Below, piece by piece: positions 50,543 through 58,767 of a DNA stretch of 64,000 bases. The stretch comes from an uncultured Roseibium sp. (GTDB lineage: Bacteria > Pseudomonadota > Alphaproteobacteria > Rhizobiales > Stappiaceae), in contig NZ_OY780957.1 in the NCBI RefSeq assembly GCF_963675985.1, positions 1 through 64,000 of the forward strand. The letters run 5' to 3'. The notes below the pieces were generated by a model. It made no database searches and was not told the origin of the DNA. It saw only the letters and a program-made list of their open reading frames with translations. The position numbers were made by a program, and so were the translations under genes. Each line of letters begins with the position of its first letter. Positions within the stretch are counted from its first letter, which is position 1.

Positions 50543-51205
50543 TCATCGCCTGAAAATCCGGGTCGAGAGCGGGGTTCGGCCCTGCCAGCCTTCGCGCTCA
50601 AGTTCCGGGTCTGTATGTTGTTCTTGCGGGTAGCCGACACAAAGGTACGCGACCAACTGCCAGTCTGCCGGGACGTCTAACGTATCGTGTACGGCAGCCG
50701 GGTCAATAATGGAAACCCAGCCCACCCCAACCCCGTGGATGCGTGCGGCGAGCCAGAGGGTCTGGATCATGCCGACTACGGAATACTGCAGGGTTTCCGG
50801 CATGGTGCGTCGTCCGAGCCCATGCCCCTGATCGGTTTCACAGTCGCAAAATACGGCCAGATGAACAGGCGCTTCCCGAAGTCCGGCAAGCTTCAGCCGG
50901 GCATAGAGCGCAGCCCTGTCCGGCTCGTAAGCGTCCAGCGCGACACGGTTTTCCGCCTCGAACCCGGCGACGATCCGTGCCTTTCGATCGGCGTCCTCTA
51001 CCAGAACGACACGCCATGGCTGACTGTTTCCGACCGACGGCGCGAGGTCTGCAAGGTCAAGGAGCCTGTCCAGCAGGCCATCCGCAAGCCGCTCTGTGCG
51101 AAACCTGCGCACATCCCGGCGCCAGTGCAACAACGTCTCGAAAGACTGTTCGAAGCGTTCATCGAATACGGGCGGCATCTGCCCTTCGGATGAAGCCCGC
51201 CCCAT
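50543..51205 (-). CDS. bluB: 5,6-dimethylbenzimidazole synthase
   Basis: BluB splits reduced FMN with oxygen to give 5,6-dimethylbenzimidazole, the lower ligand of vitamin B12. The 220-residue nitroreductase-fold protein shows HWRRDVRRFRTERLADGLLD, DLAPSVGNSQPWRVVLVEDA, AVFCDCE, GRRTMPETLQYSVVGMIQTLWLAARIHGVGVGWVSI and AYLCVGYPQE, close to Sinorhizobium BluB. It follows apt by six bases on the same strand, and the GNAT gene follows it. It is not beside other cobalamin genes, so the rest of that pathway must be elsewhere. Confidence 0.92.
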   Translation of the reverse strand: MGRASSEGQMPPVFDERFEQSFETLLHWRRDVRRFRTERLADGLLDRLLDLADLAPSVGNSQPWRVVLVEDADRKARIVAGFEAENRVALDAYEPDRAALYARLKLAGLREAPVHLAVFCDCETDQGHGLGRRTMPETLQYSVVGMIQTLWLAARIHGVGVGWVSIIDPAAVHDTLDVPADWQLVAYLCVGYPQEQHTDPELEREGWQGRTPLSTRIFRR

Positions 51206-51211
51206 AGCCCC

Positions 51212-51760
51212 TCAGTGTCCCGAAAACTCGACCAGTGTCCTGACCGGAACGCCGAGAGCTTCGATTTTCTGTCGTCCGCCGATATCCGGCAGATCGATGA
51301 TGAAGCAGGCTGCCACGATTTCCGCTCCCATGGACTGCAACAGTTTGCAGGCCCCTTCCGCGGTGCCCCCGGTTGCGATCAGGTCGTCCACCAGGATCAC
51401 CTTGTCGCCGGGCTTGATGGCGTCCTTGTGCATTTCCATTTCGTCAAGGCCGTATTCCAGGGAATAGGCGACACTCACCGTTTCATGGGGAAGCTTCCCC
51501 TTCTTGCGGATCGGCACGAACCCGGCAGACAGCTGGTGCGCCACGGCACCGCCCAGGATAAAGCCGCGCGCCTCGATCCCGGCAATCTGATCGACCTTGG
51601 ATCCCGCCCAGGGCTGAACAAGCGCATCCACCGCCCGGCGGAAGGCCTTCGCGTTGCCCAGAAGCGTCGTGATATCGCGGAAGAGGATGCCTTCCTTCGG
51701 ATAGTCAGGGATCGTGCGGATGGACTCGATCAATTCTTCCCGCGCAGTCTTTTCATTCAT
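51212..51760 (-). CDS. apt: Adenine phosphoribosyltransferase
   Basis: Apt salvages adenine to AMP with PRPP; here it would recycle the adenine released by MtnP nearby. The 182-residue protein has IRTIPDYPKEGILFRDITTLL, IAGIEARGFILGGAVAHQL, PIRKKGKLPHETVSVAYSLEYG and the PRPP loop VILVDDLIATGGTAEGA. The ATG at 51760 is the family start; a longer frame adds 15 residues. apt and mtnP are near each other as in other Rhizobiales, with a small membrane-protein gene between them on the other strand. Confidence 0.95.
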   Translation of the reverse strand: MNEKTAREELIESIRTIPDYPKEGILFRDITTLLGNAKAFRRAVDALVQPWAGSKVDQIAGIEARGFILGGAVAHQLSAGFVPIRKKGKLPHETVSVAYSLEYGLDEMEMHKDAIKPGDKVILVDDLIATGGTAEGACKLLQSMGAEIVAACFIIDLPDIGGRQKIEALGVPVRTLVEFSGH

Positions 51761-51849
51761 TGAACTGTCTCTGTAAGGTCTCTGGATCGGGGCAGGAGGC
51801 GACACGCGGAAGCGTCGTCTTCTACCCGTATAAAGGAGGAGATACCGAT

Positions 51850-52050
51850 ATGGACGAACAAAACAAGACGGTGCTGGTCGACATCGACATTCCCTTCGGT
51901 CGCCTCGTCATGATCATCATCAAGATCGCCCTTGCCTCCATTCCGGCCATGATCGTGGTCTGGATCATCCTGGGCCTCATCATGATGTTGTTCGGCGGCA
52001 TTTTCGGCGGCTTTGGCGGCATGTGGATGCACGGCGGGCGGCCGCTTTAG
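51850..52050 (+). CDS. Small single-span membrane protein
   Basis: A 66-residue protein with an excellent ribosome site (GGAGGAG 6-8 bases before ATG). It has an acidic/polar head (MDEQNKTVLVDIDIPFGRL), then one or two tight hydrophobic helices (VMIIIKIALASIPAMIVVWI, ILGLIMMLFGGIFGGFGG) and MWMHGGRPL. Strand is opposite to apt and mtnP. Function unknown; the strong SD and clean composition argue it is real. Confidence 0.75.
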   Translation: MDEQNKTVLVDIDIPFGRLVMIIIKIALASIPAMIVVWIILGLIMMLFGGIFGGFGGMWMHGGRPL

Positions 52051-52051
52051 A

Positions 52052-52927
52052 TTACCGGTTCAGCACGCGTCCCGCGACCGCATCCAGCTTCGCGATCAGT
52101 TCCGGATCACGCGCCTCGGGAGCGGTCATAAGGGCGAATTCCAGCGCGGTGTCGGACCCGACCGGACAGGCTTCGTGCTCGCGCGGCAAGTCCTTGGCGA
52201 TCCGCGCGACCAGCCGCTGTGCGTTCTCCGCGTTTTCCTTCAGCACCTTGATGATCGTCTGGATATCGACCTCTCCGTGATCGGGATGCCAGCTGTCATA
52301 ATCGGTGATCATGGCGACGGTGGCGTAGCAGATCTCCGCCTCACGGGCGAGCTTGGCTTCCGGCATGTTGGTCATGCCGATGACGTCGCAGCCCCAGGAG
52401 CGGTAAAGGTGGCTTTCCGCCAGCGAGGAGAACTGCGGTCCTTCCATCGCCAGATAGGTGCCGCCCCGACGGTAGAGCAGGTCTTCGGCCCGCGCAGCCT
52501 TTTCCACGCAATCGACCAGTTTCGGGCTGACCGGATAGGCCATGGAGACATGCGCCACACAGCCGTTGCCGAAGAAGCTCTTTTCACGGGCAAAGGTCCG
52601 GTCAATGAACTGGTCGACAAGCACAAAGGTGCCTGGAGCGAATTCTTCCTTGAGCGAGCCGCAGGCCGATACCGAGACGAGATCGGTCACGCCGCAACGT
52701 TTGAGGACATCGATATTGGCGCGGTAGTTGATGCCGGTGGGCGAAAGGGCATGCCCCTGTCCGTGCCGCGGCAGGAAAACGACCTTGAGCCCGTCGATGG
52801 TACCGATGCGCACCTTGTCCGACGGTGTTCCCCAGGGGCTTTCAACCGCGACCCATTCAGAGTTTTCCAGTCCGGGCAGGTCGTAAATCCCTGATCCCCC
52901 GACGACACCGAGAACTGATTTTACCAT
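52052..52927 (-). CDS. mtnP: S-methyl-5'-thioadenosine phosphorylase
   Basis: MtnP cleaves methylthioadenosine to adenine and methylthioribose-1-phosphate. The 291-residue PNP-family protein has LGVVGGSGIYDLPGLEN, VFLPRHGQGHALSPTGINYRANI (phosphate and substrate), SACGSLKEEFAPGTFVLVDQ, YLAMEGPQFSSLAES and VIGMTNMPEAKLAREAEICY. The adenine product feeds apt. It lies just after petABC, separated by the bc1 terminator. Confidence 0.95.
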   Translation of the reverse strand: MVKSVLGVVGGSGIYDLPGLENSEWVAVESPWGTPSDKVRIGTIDGLKVVFLPRHGQGHALSPTGINYRANIDVLKRCGVTDLVSVSACGSLKEEFAPGTFVLVDQFIDRTFAREKSFFGNGCVAHVSMAYPVSPKLVDCVEKAARAEDLLYRRGGTYLAMEGPQFSSLAESHLYRSWGCDVIGMTNMPEAKLAREAEICYATVAMITDYDSWHPDHGEVDIQTIIKVLKENAENAQRLVARIAKDLPREHEACPVGSDTALEFALMTAPEARDPELIAKLDAVAGRVLNR

Positions 52928-52997
52928 GGATTTCCTCAAACGATTGTTCCGGGGACTATAGGCCCCGCAAATGACATCATGTCAAACCCGCGCCACG

Positions 52998-53026
52998 AAA
53001 AAGGCCGCCGAAAGATCCGGCGGCCT
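52998..53026 (-). terminator. Rho-independent terminator of the petABC operon
   Basis: Nine-bp GC stem (53002-53010 with 53018-53026), 7-base loop, and on the minus strand a five-T run from the A run at 52998-53002. It is placed 31 bases after the petC stop. Confidence 0.85.
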
Positions 53027-53056
53027 GATTTTCATTCACTCAATCCAAGCTGACGT

Positions 53057-53899
53057 TTAGTGGTCGACGTTGCGCCAGAGCGTCTTCTTGGTGAAGTAGA
53101 GCAAACCGGCGAACACGATCAGGAACACCATGACCCGAAAGCCGGTCTTCTTGCGTGCTTCCAGATGCGGCTCCGCAGCCCACATCATGAAGGCGGCGAC
53201 GTCATGGGCATACTGGTCGAGCGTCATCGGGGTGCCGTCGGTGTACTCGACCAACTCATCGCTCAACGGAGGCGCCATGCCGATGGCGGGACCGCCCAGG
53301 AAGGCATGGTTGTAGTACTTGCCTTCGGGAACGTTCACGCCTTCAGGTACTTCTTCCTCATAACCGGTCAGCAACGCGTAGATATAGTCCGGCCCCTGCT
53401 CCTGATACTGGGTAAAGGCATCGAAGACGAACCACGGAAACCCGCGGTGTGCGGCACGCGCCTTTGCCAGCAAGGAGAAGTCAGGCGGATACGCGCCGCT
53501 GTTGGACGCACGGGCGGCCTGTTCGTTCGGGAACGGCGACGGGAACCGGTCGGCGAGCGTTGCCGGCCGTTCGTACATGTCGCCGTCGTCATTCGGGCCG
53601 TCTTCGACGGTGTACTCGGCGGCGATCGTCTTGGCCTGCTCCTCGGTGAAGCTGGGTCCGCCTTCGTCAGCCAGATTGCGGAAAGCAATCAGACGCAAGC
53701 TGTGGCAGGCCGAACAGACTTCCTGATAGATCTTGAAGCCGCGCTGCAGCTGTGCCCGGTCATAAGTCCCGAAAGGACCGGAGAACGACCATTGCTGGCG
53801 CGCGATGTGCGGTGCGTCACCGGCGGCCAGCGCCGGAGCTGCGGTCGCAACAACTGCGACCGCGGCGAATGCACGAACCATTTTGATCATGGTGCTCAT
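53057..53899 (-). CDS. petC: Cytochrome c1 of the bc1 complex
   Basis: The 280-residue haem-c subunit. Signal peptide about 1-24 (AVVATAAPALA-AG), haem motif VCSACHSL, the periplasmic domain RNLADEGGPSFTEEQ, PPDFSLLAKARA and an axial-Met region PAIGMAPPLSDEL, and a C-terminal membrane anchor (FRVMVFLIVFAGLLYF). It takes electrons from the Rieske protein and passes them to cytochrome c. AGGAG lies upstream of the ATG. It is the last gene of petABC, 29 bases after petB. Confidence 0.95.
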   Translation of the reverse strand: MSTMIKMVRAFAAVAVVATAAPALAAGDAPHIARQQWSFSGPFGTYDRAQLQRGFKIYQEVCSACHSLRLIAFRNLADEGGPSFTEEQAKTIAAEYTVEDGPNDDGDMYERPATLADRFPSPFPNEQAARASNSGAYPPDFSLLAKARAAHRGFPWFVFDAFTQYQEQGPDYIYALLTGYEEEVPEGVNVPEGKYYNHAFLGGPAIGMAPPLSDELVEYTDGTPMTLDQYAHDVAAFMMWAAEPHLEARKKTGFRVMVFLIVFAGLLYFTKKTLWRNVDH

Positions 53900-53928
53900 T
53901 TTTCCAATAACTCCTGATCGGTTCGACG

Positions 53929-55194
53929 TCACTTGGTGTTCGGCGCGGAAGTCGCACCGGCCGGGGTTCCGGAACCACCCTTCAAAACCGCTTCCGAGAT
54001 CGAGGCTGGCAGCGGCCGTGGCTTTTCCAGGAACCCCAGCAGCGGAAGAATGATCAGGAAGTGTGCGAAGTAGTAGGCCGTGAAGATCCGGGAGAAGATC
54101 ACGTACGTGCCCTCTGCCGGCATGGCGCCGAGATAGCCGAGCGCGACGCAGTCCGCGGCGAAGATCCAGAAGAACTGCTTGAACAGGGGACGGTAGGTGC
54201 CGGAACGGACCTTGGACGTATCGAGCCAGGGCAGCACGAACAGCACCGCAATCGCACCGAACATGGCGACGACGCCGCCGAGCTTATCCGGAATGGCGCG
54301 CAGGATCGCGTAGAACGGCAGGAAGTACCATTCAGGCACGATATGCGCCGGGGTCGAAAGCGGATTGGCCTCGATGTAGTTGTCCGGGTGGCCCATGTAG
54401 TTCGGCACATAGAAGGCGAACCAGGCGAACAGGATCATGAACACGACAATCGCGAACAGGTCCTTGATCGTATAGTACGGATGGAACGGGATCGTATCCT
54501 GCTTCGACTTCGGCTGAACACCGGTCGGGTTGTTGTTACCCGTGGTGTGGAAAGCCCAAACGTGCAGGATGACCACGCCGAAGATCATGAACGGCAGCAG
54601 GTAGTGCAGCGAGAAGAAACGGTTCAGCGTCGGATTGTCGACGGCGAAACCGCCCCACAGCCAGGTCCGGATCGCCTCACCCACCAGCGGGATGGCCGAG
54701 AACAGGTTGGTGATCACCGTCGCGCCCCAGAAGGACATCTGGCCCCAGGGCAGAACGTAGCCCATGAACGCGGTGCCCATCATGATCAGGAAGATGATCA
54801 CGCCGAGAATCCACGAAATCTCGCGCGGCGCCTTGTAGGAGCCGTAGTAGAGACCGCGGAAAATATGGATGTAGACGGCGATGAAGAACATCGAGGCGCC
54901 GTTGGAGTGCAGGTAGCGCAGCATCCAGCCGAAGTTCACGTCACGCATGATGTGTTCGACACTGTCGAAGGCCAGCATCGTGTTCGGCGTATAGTGCATG
55001 ACCAGCACGATCCCGGTGATGATCTGGGCGATCAGCACGAAGAACAGGATCCCGCCGAAGGTCCACCAGTAATTCAGGTTCTTCGGAGTGGGGAAGTCCA
55101 CGAAAGAGCCGCGAACGAGCGAAATGACCGGCAGACGGCTCTCGAGCCACTTGGCGGCAGCGCTCTGCGGTACGTAATTAGAATGTCCAGCCAT
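53929..55194 (-). CDS. petB: Cytochrome b of the bc1 complex
   Basis: The 421-residue di-haem membrane core that runs the Q-cycle. It shows NYWWTFGGILFFVLIAQIIT, RYLHSNGASMFFIAVYIHIFRG (haem histidines), YVLPWGQMSFWGATVITN, FFSLHYLLPFMIFGVVILHVWAFH (second histidine pair) and the Qo-site PEWY in HIVPEWYFLPFYAILR. Eight helices, normal length for alphaproteobacteria. Confidence 0.97.
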   Translation of the reverse strand: MAGHSNYVPQSAAAKWLESRLPVISLVRGSFVDFPTPKNLNYWWTFGGILFFVLIAQIITGIVLVMHYTPNTMLAFDSVEHIMRDVNFGWMLRYLHSNGASMFFIAVYIHIFRGLYYGSYKAPREISWILGVIIFLIMMGTAFMGYVLPWGQMSFWGATVITNLFSAIPLVGEAIRTWLWGGFAVDNPTLNRFFSLHYLLPFMIFGVVILHVWAFHTTGNNNPTGVQPKSKQDTIPFHPYYTIKDLFAIVVFMILFAWFAFYVPNYMGHPDNYIEANPLSTPAHIVPEWYFLPFYAILRAIPDKLGGVVAMFGAIAVLFVLPWLDTSKVRSGTYRPLFKQFFWIFAADCVALGYLGAMPAEGTYVIFSRIFTAYYFAHFLIILPLLGFLEKPRPLPASISEAVLKGGSGTPAGATSAPNTK

Positions 55195-55218
55195 GGCTGT
55201 CTCCTCAAGTTCCTGCCG

Positions 55219-55779
55219 TTAACCGATCTTGATCTTCGCGTCAGACACGAATTCGTACGGCGGAATGAGCAAATTCTCGGGCGCCGGGCCCTTGCGGATA
55301 CGGCCGGCGGTGTCGTAGTGCGAACCATGGCAGGGACAGAACCAGCCACCGAAATCGCCTTGCTCGCCGATAGGCACACAACCAAGGTGGGTACAGATGC
55401 CAACCATGATCAGCCAGGGTTCCATGCCCTTGGCGGCCCGGTTGGGGTCGGTGGCTTCCGCGGTATCGGGCAGGTTCAAATTGCGCGCGAGCGGATCGGG
55501 CAGATCGGCGATCGGAACAGCCGTGGCTTCCGCGATCTCTTCGGCGGTGCGGTAACGGATAAAGACCGGCTTACCGCGCCATTTAACTGTGATCGACTGC
55601 CCTTCCTCAATGGCAGAAACATCGACCTCGATGGAAGCCAGGGCCAGTGCAGAGGCATCCGGATTCATCTGGTCGATGAACGGCCATGCCAACGCTCCTA
55701 CACCCACCGCGCCCATTGCGCCGGTCGCAATATAGAGGAAGTCGCGGCGGGTCGGTTCCGCCGTATCCGTATGTGCCAA
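55219..55779 (-). CDS. petA: Rieske iron-sulfur protein of the bc1 complex
   Basis: The 186-residue 2Fe-2S subunit. A twin-arginine motif (PTRRDFLYIATG) precedes the single membrane anchor (AVGVGALAWPFI), then the soluble domain with CTHLGC and CPCHGSHYD as cluster ligands and a GPAP hinge-loop after it. The start is apparently TTG at 55779 (LAHTDTAEPTRRDF), with GAGAGGA upstream; no in-frame ATG lies close. It is the first gene of petABC, with petB starting 24 bases later. PetR in this window is a plausible regulator. Confidence 0.95.
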   Translation of the reverse strand: MAHTDTAEPTRRDFLYIATGAMGAVGVGALAWPFIDQMNPDASALALASIEVDVSAIEEGQSITVKWRGKPVFIRYRTAEEIAEATAVPIADLPDPLARNLNLPDTAEATDPNRAAKGMEPWLIMVGICTHLGCVPIGEQGDFGGWFCPCHGSHYDTAGRIRKGPAPENLLIPPYEFVSDAKIKIG

Positions 55780-56111
55780 GGTCGCGTCCTCTCGAAACCT
55801 GTTCAACCTGTACCGAAAGCCCGCCTTCGGGCCGCCGGCTTTCTGATGGTGCAGGAAGCGAAGCGGATCAAAGCGGGTCTCAACGGAGACAAGGCGCGGA
55901 TCTCTCCGCACCTGTCAAAGCGGTTGTCTTTTTGCACCCTTGAGCCCGCTTGTCCAGATCGACAAACGTGTCATTCGGAGAATGTCGCGGGAAAAAGACA
56001 GTCCGCGCCCCTTTTCTGCCCCAAATTACCGAAGCAGTGCAAGACGGCTCTGTAAAAAACCGGATATCGGCAACAGAATCAAGCAACTCCGCAGCTGCCC
56101 GACAAATGCCT
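55780..56111. other. Promoter-side spacer upstream of petABC
   Basis: 332 bases between petA and the end of an ABC exporter gene, all transcribed leftward. It must hold the petABC promoter and the exporter's terminator, but I could not fix either: candidate TTGACA-like hexamers lack a good -10. No small gene, tRNA or strong repeat seen. Confidence 0.45.
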
Positions 56112-57953
56112 TTATTCCGCCGCCTGCACAGGCGCCATGAACCCTCCGGACTGATGCGACCACAGCTGCGCGTAGAGCCCTTTCTTCTCCAGAAGGCTTT
56201 CATGCGTGCCTTCCTCGATAATTCTGCCACGATCCATGACGATCAGGCGGTCCATGGCTGCAATGGTCGACAGGCGGTGAGCGATCGCGATCACCGTCTT
56301 GCCTTCCATCAGGTCGAACAGGCTCTCCTGGATAGCGACTTCGACTTCCGAGTCCAGTGCCGATGTCGCCTCGTCGAGGATCAGGATCGGCGCATTCTTG
56401 AGTAGAACCCGCGCAATCGCGATCCGCTGCCGCTGCCCGCCGGAGAGTTTCACACCGCGCTCGCCCACATGGGCGTCCAGACCAGTGCGTCCCGCCTGAT
56501 CGCTGAGACCGTGCACGAATTCGAGCGCATGAGCCTTTTCCAGCGCGGTCTGCACGGCCTCCCGGCTTGCCTCCGGACGGCCATAGGCCACGTTCTCGAA
56601 GATCGAGCGGTGCAGCAGCGAGGTATCCTGCGTCACGACGCCGACATTTTCCCGAAGGGCATCCTGGCGCACGCCGGCGATATCCTGACCATCGACCAGG
56701 ATCCGGCCGCCTTCCAGGTCGTAGAACCGCAGCAGCAGGTTGACCAGCGTCGACTTGCCCGCGCCCGACCGTCCGATCAGACCGATCTTCTCACCCGGCC
56801 GGATCGTCAGATCGAGGCCTTCGATCACTCCGGCCTGCTTGCCGTAGTGAAAGCGGATGGTCTCGAAACGGATTTCGCCGCGCGGCACCTCAAGGTCGGT
56901 CGCGTCCGGCGCGTCGCGCACGTCACGCTCCCGCGAAATCGTCGAAATGCCGTCCTGAACGGTCCCGACGTTTTCAAACAGGCCCGCCAGTTCCCAAAGG
57001 ATCCAGTGGGACATGCCCTGAAGACGCAAGACCAGCGCCACGGCGATCGCGATATCCCCCGTCGAGACGGTTCCGCTTTGCCACAATGCGATGGAAAGTG
57101 CCCCTGTCGAAAACAGGAGCAGCATGTTGATGCTGGTCAGTGCGATGTTCAGAAGCGTCACGAGCCGCATCTGTCCGAACACCGTGGCCAGGAACGTCGA
57201 CATCGACGCCTTCGCGTAGACCTCTTCCCGGTCCGCGTGGGAAAACAGCTTGACCGTCGATATATTGGTATAGGCGTCGACCACGTGACCGGTCATCAGC
57301 GAACGCGCATCCGCCTGCTCCTTCGACACGTCCCGGAGCTTCGGAATGAACACCCGGATCACGACCAGATAGGCCGCAAGCCAGGTGAGGAAGGGCGCGA
57401 TGAACCAGAGGTTGGCGCTGGCGACGACAAAGACCGCGGCGGTGAAATAGACGACGACGTAAACCAGGATATCGGCAATCCGGGTCACCACCTCGCGCAC
57501 GCCCAGCGCGGTCTGCATCAGCTTGTTGGCGATCCGGCCCGCAAAGTCGTTCTGGTAGAAGGAGATGCTCTGGCGCAGCAGGTAACGGTGCACCCGCCAG
57601 CGGATGGACATCGGATAGGTCGCCATCAGCCCCTGGTGGAACAGAAACTGCCACGCTGTTTCAAGCAGCGGCCGCAATACGAGCAGAACGAGGCTCATCC
57701 CGGCCAGAGCCGGCCAGTTGTCGGCCAGGAAAGTCTGCTTGTCGCCCTTTTCCAGCCAGTTCACCAGGTCTCCGAGGAAGGTGAAGATCAGGACTTCCAT
57801 CACCGCGACCAGGGCACCGAGCACGGCCACGCCCGCAAGGATCTTCCAGGCCGGTTTCGTGTAATACCAGCAGAAGGCGACAAAGCCTTTCGGCGGCACG
57901 TCGAGCCCGGTTTTCTCGAAAGGATCGATCAGATTTTCAAACCGTTCAAACAC
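56112..57953 (-). CDS. ABC half-exporter, multidrug/lipid type (permease-ATPase fusion)
   Basis: A 613-residue protein: six membrane helices (about 25-320) and a C-terminal ATPase with Walker A GRSGAGKSTLVNLLL, Q-loop VVTQDTSLLHRSIFENVAYG, signature LSGGQRQR, Walker B ILILDEATSALD and H-loop AHRLST. Type IV exporters of this kind dimerise to pump drugs, lipids or peptides. The GTG at 57953 with GGAG upstream is the likely start; it overlaps the upstream small membrane-protein gene by 8 bases. A similar half-exporter is encoded at 60.4-62.3 kb, with a chemoreceptor gene in between. Confidence 0.9.
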   Translation of the reverse strand: MFERFENLIDPFEKTGLDVPPKGFVAFCWYYTKPAWKILAGVAVLGALVAVMEVLIFTFLGDLVNWLEKGDKQTFLADNWPALAGMSLVLLVLRPLLETAWQFLFHQGLMATYPMSIRWRVHRYLLRQSISFYQNDFAGRIANKLMQTALGVREVVTRIADILVYVVVYFTAAVFVVASANLWFIAPFLTWLAAYLVVIRVFIPKLRDVSKEQADARSLMTGHVVDAYTNISTVKLFSHADREEVYAKASMSTFLATVFGQMRLVTLLNIALTSINMLLLFSTGALSIALWQSGTVSTGDIAIAVALVLRLQGMSHWILWELAGLFENVGTVQDGISTISRERDVRDAPDATDLEVPRGEIRFETIRFHYGKQAGVIEGLDLTIRPGEKIGLIGRSGAGKSTLVNLLLRFYDLEGGRILVDGQDIAGVRQDALRENVGVVTQDTSLLHRSIFENVAYGRPEASREAVQTALEKAHALEFVHGLSDQAGRTGLDAHVGERGVKLSGGQRQRIAIARVLLKNAPILILDEATSALDSEVEVAIQESLFDLMEGKTVIAIAHRLSTIAAMDRLIVMDRGRIIEEGTHESLLEKKGLYAQLWSHQSGGFMAPVQAAE

Positions 57954-58365
57954 AGCACATCTCCGCAACTCCGCCTTTCAGCAGGCATCTGGAAGGAACA
58001 TCGGGGACTTCGCTCTCCGCGAGCCTGTGCGTGACCCGACAGGTCCCGCGCGCAACAAGAACGCCTGCAGACAGACCGACGATGGCGACAGCAAGGGCCA
58101 GCAGCCCAAGGAACAGCGCCTCGATCTGACCGGTGAATTGGCTGACGTTCATCATCCCGCCACCGGAACCAACCTTCATCCGATCGACCTCAAAGAAAAA
58201 GACCGGCGTGAACAGGGCTGACGCCAGCACGAAACTGGCGAGAAAAACAGACGCCGCAACAAGCATTACCCGCGCGCCGTTGCGCAGCCGATTGGCCCGC
58301 CGGCGCACAAGCAGCGGCATTTGAATGCCAGGCCGTCTTGGCCTGAGTGGAAAACGGGCAGACAT
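57946..58365 (-). CDS. Small two-helix membrane protein ahead of the ABC exporter
   Basis: A 139-residue protein, start ATG at 58365 after CGGAGACGACGAT. Basic N-terminus (FPLRPRRPGI, RRRANRLRNGARV), helix about 34-60 (VMLVAASVFLASFVLASALF), a short loop (MKVGSGGGMMNVSQ), a second helix about 75-98 (LFLGLLALAVAIVGLSAGVL) and a C-terminal tail ending in MCCV. Its end overlaps the exporter start by 8 bases, so it is translated with it and may be an accessory subunit. No known family recognised. Confidence 0.65.
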   Translation of the reverse strand: MSARFPLRPRRPGIQMPLLVRRRANRLRNGARVMLVAASVFLASFVLASALFTPVFFFEVDRMKVGSGGGMMNVSQFTGQIEALFLGLLALAVAIVGLSAGVLVARGTCRVTHRLAESEVPDVPSRCLLKGGVAEMCCV

Positions 58366-58481
58366 ATCGTCGTCTCCGCAGGAAATCAGAAAATGCGACG
58401 CCGTCAGGACATGCCGAAAAGCATGCAGCACACCAAAGGGATAGGGCGGGTGGCTTGAAGCCGGGGTCAGGAAGTTAAAGG

Positions 58482-58510
58482 GGAAAAGCGTCGGGGCGCC
58501 TCAGTGGCGC
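58482..58510 (-). promoter_or_regulatory. Hairpin overlapping the stop codon of the upstream ORF
   Basis: On the minus-strand transcript GCGCC-ACTGA-GGCGC (58510-58496) forms a 5-bp GC stem whose loop contains the TGA stop of the 22-codon ORF; four T follow 8 bases later (58487-58484). A ribosome that reaches the stop would open the stem. It might act as a weak terminator or translational switch. Confidence 0.5.
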
Positions 58511-58569
58511 GGACATCCCCATGGGCCAGACACAAGGGCGTGTTCGATAGACATCATACGAATTGTCAT
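58501..58569 (-). CDS. Leader peptide/upstream ORF of 22 codons
   Basis: ATG at 58569 with a perfect AGGAGG six bases upstream, running to TGA at 58503-58501. The peptide begins MTIRMMSIEHAL and ends GPWGCPRH; it has no signal or membrane segment. It is followed by a GC hairpin and about 136 bases later by the start of the small membrane protein and ABC exporter genes, so it resembles a regulatory leader peptide (attenuation or ribosome arrest). The only strong ribosome site in the region belongs to it. Confidence 0.5.
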   Translation of the reverse strand: MTIRMMSIEHALVSGPWGCPRH

Positions 58570-58767
58570 TTACGCCCTCCTGTTCTTGTGACCGTTGCGG
58601 TCAAGGCCAAAATCAAAGACACGATTCAATTCGAACCGCTAAATAATCGCATACCCTGTTTCAGGCCGTCATGGAAGCCTCGGCTGCCCCGGCCGGGTTT
58701 CTTCGCGAAGGAATGTGACCGAATGGCCACAGCAGAGGCAAGCGGACCGCTTCGCGAGCGGTTGATC

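Larger units (their letters stand above)
58366..58767. other. Leader region and spacer upstream of the exporter unit
   Basis: 402 bases between the chemoreceptor end and the small membrane-protein start. Apart from the 22-codon ORF and its hairpin it has a second hairpin on the minus strand (CATGC-TTTTCG-GCATG, near 58415-58430) and a possible CGTCG/CGACG pairing just before the start codon. No other gene seen. The promoter must lie upstream of 58570 on the minus strand. Confidence 0.5.

Noticed and set aside
51206..52060. Cobalamin or SAM riboswitch near bluB, apt or mtnP
   Set aside because: bluB follows apt by six bases with no room for an aptamer, and the other spacers are short and lack the conserved cores.
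54061..56055. Plus-strand open frame of 664 codons antisense to petA and petB
   Set aside because: It lies across two certain bc1 genes and has the low-complexity Arg/Asp/His composition of an antisense shadow.
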